Assembly: GCA_016182965.1 (NCBI GenBank)
Contig: JACPFM010000162.1
Location: 1-64,000 of the forward strand
Direction: 5' to 3'
Length of the DNA: 64,000 nucleotides
Source of the DNA: Deltaproteobacteria bacterium
GTDB lineage: Bacteria > Myxococcota_A > Polyangia > Polyangiales > JADJMO01
The notes beneath the pieces were generated by a model that was not told where the DNA came from, searched no databases, and worked only from the letters and a program-made list of their open reading frames with translations. Shown piece by piece: positions 26,201-34,091 of this stretch. Made by a program: the position numbers and the translations under genes. Positions within the stretch are counted from its first letter, which is position 1. Each line of letters begins with the position of its first letter.

Positions 26201-26608
26201 CCCCTCGGGCAGCTTCTCGCGGACCTTCGACAGGTACTCGAGCACGCGCGAGCGCGCCCAGTAGACGTCGGTGCCGTCCTCGAAGATGACGTAGACGAAC
26301 GACATCCCGAACATCGTGAAGCCGCGCACCGTCTTCACGCGCGGCGCGCCGAGGAACGAGGTCACGATCGGGTAGGTGACCTGGTCCTCGATGAGCGTCG
26401 GGTTGCGCCCCATCCACTCGGTCGCGACGATCACCTGCGTGTCGGAGAGATCCGGCAGCGCGTCGAGCGGCGTTCGGCGCGCGGACCAGACGCCGAAGAT
26501 CACCAGCGCGAGCGCGGCGATGAACACGAGCACCCGCTGCCGACCGGAGAAGTCGATCACCCGCGCGACGAGGCCGCGCCGCGGATCGGTCGCCTCAGTG
26601 CCCACCAT
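23255..26608 (-). CDS. cusA: CusA-type heavy-metal RND efflux pump
   Basis: The 1117-residue inner-membrane transporter belongs to the HME-RND family, which exports Cu(I)/Ag(I) or divalent metals using proton flux. Twelve membrane spans are recognisable in two sets of six, with the proton-relay segment around GDMVDSAVVLVENA. IDMLSTGI in the periplasmic domain is the CusA-type methionine site, favouring Cu/Ag over Co/Zn/Cd. Compared with typical members of about 1045 residues, it has an insertion of about 60 residues (about 800-860) rich in Gly, Pro, Ser and Met before PMQPAYVPLGQLA. The start overlaps the cusB stop by 14 bp. Confidence 0.93.
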   Translation of the reverse strand: MVGTEATDPRRGLVARVIDFSGRQRVLVFIAALALVIFGVWSARRTPLDALPDLSDTQVIVATEWMGRNPTLIEDQVTYPIVTSFLGAPRVKTVRGFTMFGMSFVYVIFEDGTDVYWARSRVLEYLSKVREKLPEGVTPQVGPDATSVGWVYQYALVDETGQHDLQQLRAFQDWQLRYWLQAVPGVAEVASVGGFEKEYQVEIDPVRMKGYGISVGQIAAAIRGSNDEVGGRVVEMAQHEYAVRGRGYVQDKGALELAVITTKADGTPIRIQDVAEVVVGGNIRRGVVDLDGRGEAVGGIVVMRYGENALEVINRVKAKIHEVQGALPPGVKLVPVYDRSQLIKDSVATLTGNLAIIVGVVLVVIAVFLFHLRSSFVSVITLIVATVASFIAFWALRMTINIMSLAGVILALGDMVDSAVVLVENAHKKIEEAERSGDKTSRTEIVIGAARDLGPSMFGALLVLTVAFLPVFVLEGEEGRLFRPLALAKTASMAFASILAVTLVPALMVIFLRGKIRPERANPINRLCIAAYRPMLRASLRLRWVVLAGALVLTVATALPFTRLGSEFMPPLYEGDLLYMPITVPSMPIDEARRALTWQDAQIRSVPEVAQVFGKAGRAETALDPAPLSMFETIVRLKPKGAWRPGMTQEKIVAELEQRASLPGVQGAWTMPIKARIDMLSTGIRTPVGVKVFGPSLDGIVAVNDQIERVLRDVPGTRSVYAERELGGFFLDVTPDRVAIARYGVSVRDVLDVVESAIGGMDVSTTFEGRERYKINVRYPRDFRQDLEALRAVLVPVRATPGPRPPTGVSSSIERGGAVATAVGGGPPSADGMATAAGDESMNGPGMSKASSKSAASPMQPAYVPLGQLAKVETVMGPPMIKSEMGSLAGFIYVDLEGRDVGGWVDDAKASVAREVKLPPGYTMKWTGQYELLERVRARLALVLPLTLAIVFAILWFNFRGVTQTLIVMSSVPFAAVGAIWTLWALGFNTSIAVWVGMIALLGVAAETASVMVVYLDDAWQARGGAAGFASRDELVEVAIEAGSKRVRPLLMTVMTNIFGLLPILIDTGVGADVAKRIAAPMWGGLVSLTLLTLLVIPAAWVVWRGRQLRRRESVTE

Positions 26609-27821
26609 GGCCTCCTTGGCCGCCGCCCCCCGCGGAAGATGCCTTCAGCCGGCTCTCGGAGTCGATGAGGAACTGCGCGCCGGTCGCCACCCGATCGCCG
26701 AGGGCGAGCCCGGAGGCGACGCGGTAGTGACCTCCGATCAGCGCGCCGACCGACACCTCGCGCGGCTCGACGTGGAGCGCCTCGCCGGGCGCGGCCCCTG
26801 GGCCGTGCGTGGCGATGACGAACACGATCGCGCGCGTGCCGGTGCGCAGCACCGCCGACTCCGGCACGGCGAGGCCGCGGCCGAGCGGCAGCTCGATCTC
26901 CGCGGTCGCGAAGGCGCCGGGCTTGAGCGCGCCGTCGGGGTTCGGCAGCTCGAGGCGGACCTTCAGGGTGCGGGTGGTCTCCTCGATCGTCGGCGCGACG
27001 AACGCGATCTTCGCGGTGAGCGGCTCGGGCTGTCCCTGCACCGTCAACTTCGTCTGCTGACCGAGCTTCACGTGGCGGACGTCGTCCTCGTAGACGTCGA
27101 CCAGGACCCACAACAGGCCCAGCTCCGAGATCGTGAACAGCTCGGAGCCCGGCTCGACGAAATTCCCGATCACCGCCTGCTTGGTGACCAGCGTGCCCGA
27201 GCGAGGCGCGAAGATGGTGTACGTGCGGCTCGCCTTCCGAGTCTTCTCGAGCTGCTCGATCTGGCGCTTGGGGACGTCCCACAGCAGCAGTCGCCGACGG
27301 CTCGCTTCGGCGGTCCCCTGCCACATCCCGGCGTCGCCAAGGGTGATCGACTCGCCCGAGGCCACCTGCGGCGGCTCGAGCAGCGACAGATACTCGAGCT
27401 GCGCCGCGTAGACCTCCTGGCTGTAGATCGCCGCGAGCGGCTCGCCGGCCCTGACGAGCTTGCCGACGTAGCCTGCCGGAAGCCCCTCGATGAAGCCGCG
27501 CACCTTGGTGTGCACGTGCGCGGTGCGCGTCTCGTCGAAGGTGACGACGCCGACGGTGCGGAGCACGCGCGTGAAGTCGCGTTCCGCGACGGTCGCCGTG
27601 GTGAGCCCGAGCGGGCCGACGCGCTCGGGCGCGATGGTAATCGGCGCGTATCCGCTCGGCGCGCCGGGCGCGTGCGCCGCGTGATCTGCGGGCGCGCCCG
27701 ACGCGGCGGGGCCGCCGCCGTGCGCGCCGTGATCGCCGTGATCGCCGTGATCGGTGCTCTGCGCGCAACGCCCGAACAGCACGGCGAGTGCAGATGCGAG
27801 GGCGATGGCGCGCCCGGTCAT
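26595..27821 (-). CDS. cusB: CusB-type periplasmic adaptor (membrane fusion protein)
   Basis: The 408-residue adaptor links the CusA pump to an outer-membrane channel. A signal region is followed by a His-rich stretch (DHGDHGDHGAHGG), the lipoyl/hairpin part (VRGFIEGLPAGYVGKLVRAG), a beta-barrel domain and a His/Gly-rich end (GQGGHGGH). The ATG chosen gives the signal sequence; the longer open frame upstream is not coding-like. The stop overlaps cusA. No outer-membrane CusC partner is found in the window, so the channel must be encoded elsewhere. Confidence 0.92.
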   Translation of the reverse strand: MTGRAIALASALAVLFGRCAQSTDHGDHGDHGAHGGGPAASGAPADHAAHAPGAPSGYAPITIAPERVGPLGLTTATVAERDFTRVLRTVGVVTFDETRTAHVHTKVRGFIEGLPAGYVGKLVRAGEPLAAIYSQEVYAAQLEYLSLLEPPQVASGESITLGDAGMWQGTAEASRRRLLLWDVPKRQIEQLEKTRKASRTYTIFAPRSGTLVTKQAVIGNFVEPGSELFTISELGLLWVLVDVYEDDVRHVKLGQQTKLTVQGQPEPLTAKIAFVAPTIEETTRTLKVRLELPNPDGALKPGAFATAEIELPLGRGLAVPESAVLRTGTRAIVFVIATHGPGAAPGEALHVEPREVSVGALIGGHYRVASGLALGDRVATGAQFLIDSESRLKASSAGGGGQGGHGGH

Positions 27822-27970
27822 GGCGACACCTCTGCCGAGCCGCGGCGCGTCTGCTTCCGCCGTCCTCTCGCACGCGGTCGCATGGTGGCCCCTCCTCGAG
27901 GCCAACGTGCTCGCAAGCGGCACGCCAACGACCGCGGCAGAGCTGCGCGCGATCGCGGCGCGCGCGAACG

Positions 27971-29416
27971 CTACTCGTTCACCATCACCTCGGCGAGCAT
28001 GCCGCCCTCGGCGTGCTCGAGGATGTGGCAGTGGTACATCCACGATCCCGCTGCGCCGGCGTGCGCGTGGAAGTCGACGAGCAGGCGCACGGTCGTCTTC
28101 GCGGGCACGTTGACGGTGTCCTTGCGGACTCGCGTATCGACCGGCTGGAAGAAGAAGCCGTGCAAGTGGAACGGGTGGTCCATGTCGCTTTCGTTCTGGA
28201 TTGCCCACTCCTCGACGCTGCCGAGCTTCGCGTCGATCGTCGGCACGGCGGGGAACGCCGCGTCGTTGATCAAGAAGACCGGGCGTGCGCCATCGGTGCG
28301 CTCGCCGAGACGGATCGTGCGCGTCTTCGACGACGGCGAGAGAGGCGAGTGCGGGCGCAACGCGGCGGGCATCTTCACGTCCACCGGCGGCTCCGCCGAC
28401 GCGACGAGACGGACGAGATCGATGGCCGTCGTCGGCTCGCTCCCGACCGCGCGCGCGTAGGGGACGGCCCGCAGGGTGGCCGTGTTGCTGGCGGAATCGA
28501 CGCGGACGACCACGTCGGCGCGCTCTCCGGGGACGAGCAACAGCTCGGAGACCGGCGCCGGCGCCTCGAGGAGCGTGCCGTCGGTTGCGAGCTGGATCAT
28601 CGTCCCACCGGCGAGCGACAGCTTGAAGTAGCGCGCGTTCGCGGAGCTCAGCAGCCGCAGACGGCGCCACTCACCCGCGCGCACCGCGACGCCGACGTTC
28701 GAGCGACGCCCGTTCACGAGCGCGAGGTTCCCCTCGAGGCCCATCATGAGAGCGCGCTCGTCGTCTTTCATCGCGGTCTGCACGCCTGTCGCGGCGTCGA
28801 GCATGACGTCGTCGAGCACCACCATCTCGTCGGCGACCACCGGCAGCGCGGGCTCGGCGGGATCGTCGATGACGATCGCGCCATACAGACCCCTGTCGAC
28901 CTGCTCGTTCGACGCGACGTGCGGGTGGTACCAGTACGTGCCCGCGTCGAGCGCGTCGAACGCGTAGTCGAACGTCCCTCCCGGAGGGATGGGCGTGGCG
29001 GCAGGACCGGCGCCGTCCATCGCGTTCGGCAGCCGCAACCCGTGCCAGTGGATGGTGGTCGGCTCGGGCAGGTCGTTGCGGAAGTGCACGAGGATGCGGT
29101 CGCCGAGCTTCGCGCGAATGGTGGGGCCCGGGACGGTGCCGCCGTAGGTCCACGCCGTGGTGCGCTTGCCGGGGAGGTACTCGATCTCGGCGGGCGTGGC
29201 GCGCAGCGTCACCTCGACCACGTTCGGATCGACGTTCGTGTCCGTCGCGGTCACGGTCGCGAGGGAGCCGGACCACGCCTCTGGTGTGAGCATCGCCGCG
29301 GCGGGCATGGCATGGGGTCCGCCGCTTCCATGCCCTTCGTGCCCGCCGCCGCAACCGCCGCCCGCAGCCGCGAGCACCGCAAACGCCCCGATCCAACGCG
29401 AACTCGTCGTCAACAT
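27971..29416 (-). CDS. periplasmic multicopper oxidase
   Basis: The 481-residue enzyme is a laccase/CopA-like multicopper oxidase, probably oxidising Cu(I) to less toxic Cu(II) in the envelope. The signal peptide ends near GGGC (possible lipid anchor), followed by a His-rich stretch. All four copper-binding clusters are present: TIHWHG, YWYHPH, HPFHLHG and YHCHILEHAEGGM, the last supplying the type-1 cysteine and methionine. GGGAGG lies 7 nt before the ATG. It is the first gene of the minus-strand copper run and lies 149 bp upstream of cusB. Confidence 0.93.
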   Translation of the reverse strand: MLTTSSRWIGAFAVLAAAGGGCGGGHEGHGSGGPHAMPAAAMLTPEAWSGSLATVTATDTNVDPNVVEVTLRATPAEIEYLPGKRTTAWTYGGTVPGPTIRAKLGDRILVHFRNDLPEPTTIHWHGLRLPNAMDGAGPAATPIPPGGTFDYAFDALDAGTYWYHPHVASNEQVDRGLYGAIVIDDPAEPALPVVADEMVVLDDVMLDAATGVQTAMKDDERALMMGLEGNLALVNGRRSNVGVAVRAGEWRRLRLLSSANARYFKLSLAGGTMIQLATDGTLLEAPAPVSELLLVPGERADVVVRVDSASNTATLRAVPYARAVGSEPTTAIDLVRLVASAEPPVDVKMPAALRPHSPLSPSSKTRTIRLGERTDGARPVFLINDAAFPAVPTIDAKLGSVEEWAIQNESDMDHPFHLHGFFFQPVDTRVRKDTVNVPAKTTVRLLVDFHAHAGAAGSWMYHCHILEHAEGGMLAEVMVNE

Positions 29417-29439
29417 CGCAGACCTCCCGTCCAGTGGAC

Positions 29440-29460
29440 CTCCGCATCTACAATGCGGAG
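29440..29460. promoter_or_regulatory. inverted repeat upstream of the multicopper oxidase
   Basis: CTCCGCAT and ATGCGGAG form perfect 8-bp arms around a 5-nt centre, 24 bp upstream of the oxidase start codon. It may be the operator of the copper island or a terminator of the protease gene; no T-run follows, which favours an operator. Confidence 0.4.
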
Positions 29461-29496
29461 AACGCGCGAGAGGTCGCAGCGAGACGCGAGAATCCG

Positions 29497-30744
29497 TCAG
29501 CGCCCGCGACGCGCGCGCGCCGCGAGCATTGCCGCGAGCAGCAGCCCCGTCGCCCACTGCCACGTCGACGACGCGCCGCCGCTCGTGGCGGAGCAGCCGC
29601 CGCCTGCCTCGGTCGAGCCGTCTGCGTTGGAGGGCGGCGGGATCGACAGGCAGACCTGCGTGTCGGCGAGCGCGCGGCAGGCGTAGCCGTCGCTGCACGT
29701 CCCGCCGGGAGCAGCGCACGGATCGGCGCACACCTTCGCGCCTTCGACCTCGATGCAGATGCCGCTGCGGCACTCGTCGGCGATCTCGCACGCCGCGCCG
29801 CTCTTGGCCTTCCGCGGATCGGGACCGCCCTCGACCCACGGCTCGGACTCGGCCGCCTCGAACGCGGAGAGGATCAGGTCGCGATACGTGTCGGTGCGCG
29901 TGTACAGGTTGCGCGTCGCGTACTCGGGCGTGTCGACGCACTGGGTCCACGGCGGATCGGTCGACGGATCGTAGGGGGCGCCGTTGCCGCCGCGCGTCAC
30001 CACGCCGATCACCGCGTTGGTGCGCTCGTCGAACGCGGGCCCACCGCTGTCGCCCGAGCAGATCGCCTCTCCGATGCCGAACTCGTTGGGCCCGACGGCG
30101 CCGCCATCGTCGGTGGCGGGACCGACCGCGCGGATCGGCACTCCGGTGCGGCGCATGCGGCGGCTGCTGCCCATGCCGCCGCCGCCTTTGTTGCTGACGC
30201 CCCAGCCGACGGCGCGGATCGTCTCCCCCTTGACGGGGGGACTGTCGAGGCGGACCGGTGAGATCAGCGCGCCGGGGATGCGCCGATCGAGCACGACGAG
30301 CGCGATGTCGGCGTTGCAGAGGTTCTTCGCGCCATCGTGGATCACCACCTTGCCCCACGCGTCGGCCTCGCTCTTCATCCGCGGACCGACGATCACCGCG
30401 AGGTTCTTGGCCTCGTAGTCAGCGAGGACCTTGCCGCCCGCGATCGGGCGGCCGTCCCTCGCGCAGGCGATGCCGCCGTCCTGCGTACGTGAGACGCAGT
30501 GGCGCGCGGTGAGCACGATGTTGTCGGCGACGAGCGTGCCCGAGCAGGCGCCGGAGAGGTAACCCTCTTCGCTGATCACGCCCATCCAGACCGTCGAGTC
30601 GTCTTCGGGGCCGCTCGCGACGCCGTCGATGACGGGCGCGCTGGCGCGGCCGATGTCGCCCCGGGGCGCGTCCGCGCCGCAGCCTCCGGACAGGAGGGCG
30701 ACGGACGCGAGAGAGAGCATGTAGACGATGGTCTGGCGGATCAT
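29497..30744 (-). CDS. trypsin-like serine protease with MYXO-CTERM-like tail
   Basis: The 415-residue secreted protease has a signal peptide (MIRQTIVYMLSLASV) ending at SGGC, a possible lipobox. The chymotrypsin-fold triad is visible as LTARHC (His), NADIALVVLD (Asp) and GDSGGP (Ser). After the catalytic domain comes a Cys-rich segment with several CxxC-like pairs, then a Gly/Ser linker with a cysteine (EAGGGCSATSGG), a hydrophobic helix and a RARRGR end. This is the layout of the MYXO-CTERM sorting signal and supports a Myxococcota origin. The ATG chosen is the one opening the signal peptide. Confidence 0.88.
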   Translation of the reverse strand: MIRQTIVYMLSLASVALLSGGCGADAPRGDIGRASAPVIDGVASGPEDDSTVWMGVISEEGYLSGACSGTLVADNIVLTARHCVSRTQDGGIACARDGRPIAGGKVLADYEAKNLAVIVGPRMKSEADAWGKVVIHDGAKNLCNADIALVVLDRRIPGALISPVRLDSPPVKGETIRAVGWGVSNKGGGGMGSSRRMRRTGVPIRAVGPATDDGGAVGPNEFGIGEAICSGDSGGPAFDERTNAVIGVVTRGGNGAPYDPSTDPPWTQCVDTPEYATRNLYTRTDTYRDLILSAFEAAESEPWVEGGPDPRKAKSGAACEIADECRSGICIEVEGAKVCADPCAAPGGTCSDGYACRALADTQVCLSIPPPSNADGSTEAGGGCSATSGGASSTWQWATGLLLAAMLAARARRGR

Positions 30745-30845
30745 GGCGAACCTCGAAGGTGAGCGCGTGCGTGATAGCACGCGCGATCCAGCCGGTTCAC
30801 GTGACCACTTCGGATACATGACCAACGTGTAACGTTCCGGCGATC

Positions 30846-31703
30846 TCACAACGACACGCCGACGCCCAACGTGCCCACGTGCGCATCGACGACGTTGTGC
30901 CCGAAGATCGTGCGGTAGTACGCGCCGACGAGCTCGAGCCGCTTCGTCGCGTTCAGCGTCACGACCACCCCACCGATGAGCGAGTCCTTCTTCAGGGAGC
31001 CGGCGCCGATCGCGATGCCCCCGGTGACCGTGGGCGCGATCGTCAGCGCGTCGAGCACGCGGACGGGGAGGAGGAGCATGGGCAGGAGCTCGTCGGCGAT
31101 ACCCGACGTGCGAAGCCGGTATCCGACGCCGACGACGGCGGACAACCTCGACCATCCGAGACGGTCGACGGCGAGCACCGTGCGCCCCTCGACGTCGAAC
31201 TGCTTCGCGCCGGTCGCCTCGCTCTCCGGATACGTGCCGGGCACCTTCACGCCGGCGAACACCGCGAACGTTCCCCAACCGAGCGGCACCGCATACCGGC
31301 CGGTCGCGAACGAGTCGGAGAGGCTCGTGACCCGCTGGGTGCCGGACGGGCCCTCGATGGCGAGGTGCTGCCCGGCGACGAGCGCCGACACCGCCCAGCG
31401 CTCGCCGAGCCGCAGCTCGCCGAACAGGTTCACGGCGTAGTTCGAGATCCTCGTTCCGGATCCGAGCGCGACGCGGTTGCCGGCTTGGTCCAGCTTACCG
31501 GCGGCGGTGAGGAACGAGAGGAACGGGCGCAAGTAGAAAGTCGAAGGCTTCTCGTCGACGAGACGCTCGACGCCGGTCGGCGACATCTGCGCAGGCGAGC
31601 TTCCTTGGTGATGCGAGACGTCGCAGCGTGCGTGACGGGCGGCGACGCTGCCGGCCAGTGCTGCAACGGTGGAGAGCAAGATCGCGGGCCATGCCTTTGC
31701 CAT
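30846..31703 (-). CDS. predicted outer-membrane beta-barrel protein
   Basis: The 285-residue protein starts with a signal peptide (MAKAWPAILLSTVAALAGS). The mature part alternates hydrophobic and polar residues in strands such as TFYLRPFLSFLT, WAVSALVAG and RLELVGAYYRT, ending in a short GVGVSL strand as in outer-membrane proteins. No enzymatic motif is seen. The ATG at 31703 is preferred to the upstream one because the signal peptide starts there. Function is unknown; it could be a transporter of the meta-pathway type or a structural protein. Confidence 0.6.
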   Translation of the reverse strand: MAKAWPAILLSTVAALAGSVAARHARCDVSHHQGSSPAQMSPTGVERLVDEKPSTFYLRPFLSFLTAAGKLDQAGNRVALGSGTRISNYAVNLFGELRLGERWAVSALVAGQHLAIEGPSGTQRVTSLSDSFATGRYAVPLGWGTFAVFAGVKVPGTYPESEATGAKQFDVEGRTVLAVDRLGWSRLSAVVGVGYRLRTSGIADELLPMLLLPVRVLDALTIAPTVTGGIAIGAGSLKKDSLIGGVVVTLNATKRLELVGAYYRTIFGHNVVDAHVGTLGVGVSL

Positions 31704-31810
31704 GGGCGCCCGCACCAAGCCAAACTCGTGCCAGCCAGTGGACGCCATCGCGTCCCAGCAACCGTTGAAGCCGGCCGAAGTGGCCGCAGATCTTCACCGA
31801 CATCAAGTCG

Positions 31811-32143
31811 TTGAAGGTGCTTAAGAAGGCCGGCAACACGACGAAGATCGAGCTCGAGCTCCGCACGTTCGACAGCGGCTCGCACGAGTGGGAGGTCAGG
31901 GCGCTCTCGAACCGCACCGTCGAGATGTCCATCGGCGCGCCCGGCATCAAGGCGCGCGGCGTCGCGACGGTGAAGGACGGCGCGACGCCGCTCGACGCGC
32001 TCGTGAGCTACTGGCTCTTCGTGGACGTGTCGGGCATCGTAGGCTGGTTCGTCAGCGAGAAGGACCTCCGCGCGAAGCAAGAGCGCCTGATCGACCGCAA
32101 CCTGCGAGACCTGGAGAAGGTCTTCGGCGACAAGAAGGTCTGA
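31811..32143 (+). CDS. 5'-truncated START/SRPBCC-like protein
   Basis: The frame reads WPQIFTDIKSLKVLKKAG, which looks like an internal strand-helix of an SRPBCC (START-like) lipid-binding domain, from a point upstream of any start codon. In-frame, a TGA lies at 31766-31768, and only a TTG (31811) is available as a start, giving 110 residues. The beginning of the domain appears lost where the region meets the start of the divergent beta-barrel gene. The end of the domain (DRNLRDLEKVFGDKKV) is intact. It lies 2 bp before a CapK-type ligase gene, so the two may once have worked on the same lipid or acyl substrate. Confidence 0.45.
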   Translation: MKVLKKAGNTTKIELELRTFDSGSHEWEVRALSNRTVEMSIGAPGIKARGVATVKDGATPLDALVSYWLFVDVSGIVGWFVSEKDLRAKQERLIDRNLRDLEKVFGDKKV

Positions 32144-32145
32144 CC

Positions 32146-33495
32146 TTGGACGCACGCACCCTCGTCGCCATCCTCCGCAAGCGGCGCGCGCTGCGCCGCC
32201 ACGAGCGGTGGAGCCGCCTCGATCTGGAGGTGCATCAGGCGCGGGCCGTGCGGGAGCTTCGCGATTTCGCGGTGGCGCGGTCGCCCTTCTACGCGCGGCT
32301 GCACCGCGGGCTCGAGCGACGCCCGCTGCACGAGCTGCCCGTGGTGACGAAAGCCGACTTGATGGCGCAGTTCGACGAAGTGGTCACGGATCGCCAGGTT
32401 CAGCTGAAGGACCTTCGGGCGTTCGTGGACGCGCACCGCGACGAGCCGGCGATCCCGCGCTTCCACGAACGGTACTGGACCAGCTCGACCTCGGGCAGCA
32501 CCGGCATGCGCGGCATCTTCCTCCATGACTTCGACGAGTGGACGACCGTGATCGCCTCGTATGCGCGCGCGAACGAATGGGCCGGCATGAAGGCGGGCCT
32601 CGGGCGCACGATGCGCCTCGCGGTCGTCAGCTCACGGGTGCCGACGCACCAGTCGGCCGCGGTCGGCGCGACGCTCCAGAGCAGGTGGGTCCCCACGCTG
32701 CGCGTCGACGCCACCGAACCCATGCCCCAGATCGTCGCGAAGCTGAACGCGTTCGCCCCGGAGGCGCTCGTCGGGTACGCGTCGATGATCCGCTTGCTCG
32801 CCGACGAGAGGCTCGCGGGCCGCCTGACCATCACCCCGCAGGCGGTCACCGCCTCCTCGGAGGTGATCTCCCCCGAGCTCCGCGAGCACGTCCGCCGCGC
32901 GTTCGGCACCGAGCTCTTCGAGGTCTACGCCGCGACCGAGCCGGCCGGCATCGCGTCGCACTGCGAGCGTCACGCGCTGCACCTCTACGAAGATCTCGTG
33001 ATCACCGAGGTCGTCGACGAGCACGAGCGCCCCGTGCCGCCCGGAGCTTTCGGAGATCACCTCCTCGTGACGGTCCTCTTCGGCCGCACCATGCCGTTGA
33101 TCCGCTATGCGATGAGCGACTCGGTCCGGCTCTCGAGCGAGACTTGCCCCTGCGGGAGACCCTTCGCTCTCCTCGACGCGATTCAGGGTCGTCGCGAGGA
33201 CCTCCTCCGCCTGCCCGGTCGCGACGGCGCCGACGTGGTCGTGCAGCCCAACCTGTTCCACCGCCTCATGGAGCCGCTGCCCCTGCACGGGTGGCAGATC
33301 GTCCAGGAGCCGTCGGCGCTTCGCGTGCGCCTGGTCGACGCCGAACGAGCGGTCGACGACGCCGCGCTCGTCGCCGCCATCGAGAACGCGCTCGCAGGCG
33401 TCGGCGCCCTTGCGCCGCGGATCGCGATCGAGCGCGTCGATGCAATCGCGCGGACGAGGCTCGGGAAGGCGCCGCTCGTCATCGCCTCACCGTAG
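32146..33495 (+). CDS. CapK/phenylacetate-CoA ligase-like adenylate-forming enzyme
   Basis: The 449-residue protein belongs to the PaaK/CapK branch of ANL enzymes, which activate a carboxylic acid with ATP. The P-loop-like TSSTSGSTGM is near residue 108, the YAATEP motif near residue 264, and a CxCG pair follows (ETCPCGRPF). The carboxy domain is short. A TTG start 2 bp after the START-like frame is the best that fits; AAGG lies just upstream. The substrate is unknown. CapK relatives act in capsule, cofactor or fatty-acid-linked pathways, and nothing beside it fixes the role. Confidence 0.8.
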   Translation: MDARTLVAILRKRRALRRHERWSRLDLEVHQARAVRELRDFAVARSPFYARLHRGLERRPLHELPVVTKADLMAQFDEVVTDRQVQLKDLRAFVDAHRDEPAIPRFHERYWTSSTSGSTGMRGIFLHDFDEWTTVIASYARANEWAGMKAGLGRTMRLAVVSSRVPTHQSAAVGATLQSRWVPTLRVDATEPMPQIVAKLNAFAPEALVGYASMIRLLADERLAGRLTITPQAVTASSEVISPELREHVRRAFGTELFEVYAATEPAGIASHCERHALHLYEDLVITEVVDEHERPVPPGAFGDHLLVTVLFGRTMPLIRYAMSDSVRLSSETCPCGRPFALLDAIQGRREDLLRLPGRDGADVVVQPNLFHRLMEPLPLHGWQIVQEPSALRVRLVDAERAVDDAALVAAIENALAGVGALAPRIAIERVDAIARTRLGKAPLVIASP

Positions 33496-33804
33496 TGCGG
33501 CTGAAGAGCCCGCCGGGCGACCGGGAGCTTCGTCCTTTCCCTGGGTGACCGGTGACGCCACTCTTGGTTTCGAGCGGAAATCCAAGGGGCTCCGGGTGAC
33601 CGTCGCTGGTAGGGGGGCCCTCCCCGCGTGGCCCCGGTGACCGGGCTGGATACAGAAGTCGCCGCGAGGGTCACCGAATCCGTCAGGCAGATCGAGCTCG
33701 TCCGTCGACGGCGTTGTGACCCGCTCGGTCACGAGCGGGGTCCCCTCCGCGGGCCGGTTGCCGGAAAAGCAGCCCGGCTCGAACGTTGCTAGTGGCGCGC
33801 GCCC
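33496..33804. other. 309-bp intergenic region with GGTSACC boxes
   Basis: No gene is seen between the CapK-like gene and the next small lipoprotein gene. The region holds the cluster of GGTGACC/GGTCACC boxes listed separately. Confidence 0.5.
33544..33732. promoter_or_regulatory. cluster of six GGTSAC(C) boxes
   Basis: GGTGACC occurs at 33544, 33595 and 33636, GGTCACC at 33670, GTGACC at 33716 and GGTCAC at 33727. The box is a near-palindrome, and six occurrences in 190 bp upstream of a lipoprotein gene suggest cooperative binding of a regulator. Some occurrences are expected by chance in GC-rich DNA. Confidence 0.3.
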
Positions 33805-33954
33805 ATGTCCCACCGAGCTCTCGCGATCGCCCTCTTCCTCACCCTCGCCCTGGCCGCCATCGGCTCTGCCTGCTCGGACCATGACGACGATCACGGAACC
33901 GACGCCGGCATGGGCGCAGATGCAGGCGCTGACGCGCCGTCGGATGGCGGCTGA
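33805..33954 (+). CDS. 49-residue Asp/His-rich small lipoprotein
   Basis: The peptide has a complete lipoprotein signal (MSHRALAIALFLTLALAAIG, then SAC), followed by 26 mature residues rich in Asp, Gly, Ala and His (SDHDDDHGTDAG). The form is typical of short Myxococcota envelope lipoproteins. It precedes an outer-membrane protein gene and a YtkA-like gene on the same strand. A metal-binding role is possible but unproven. No clear ribosome site is present. Confidence 0.5.
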   Translation: MSHRALAIALFLTLALAAIGSACSDHDDDHGTDAGMGADAGADAPSDGG

Positions 33955-34091
33955 CCGAGCGACGGCGGATGATGCACGGCGGCAGATGGCGGCAAGATGA
34001 TCGAGCGTGACGCGCGCCCCGGCCGATGCGAGCAGTACCGGGAGCACGTCGCCTCGACGACCGGTGAAAGCAGTCTGGAGTGACAACGACA

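Noticed and set aside
26595..28670. 691-codon extended frame for CusB
   Set aside because: The extra N-terminal 280 codons are antisense-like Arg/Ala-rich sequence overlapping the oxidase gene; the signal peptide at 27821 marks the real start.
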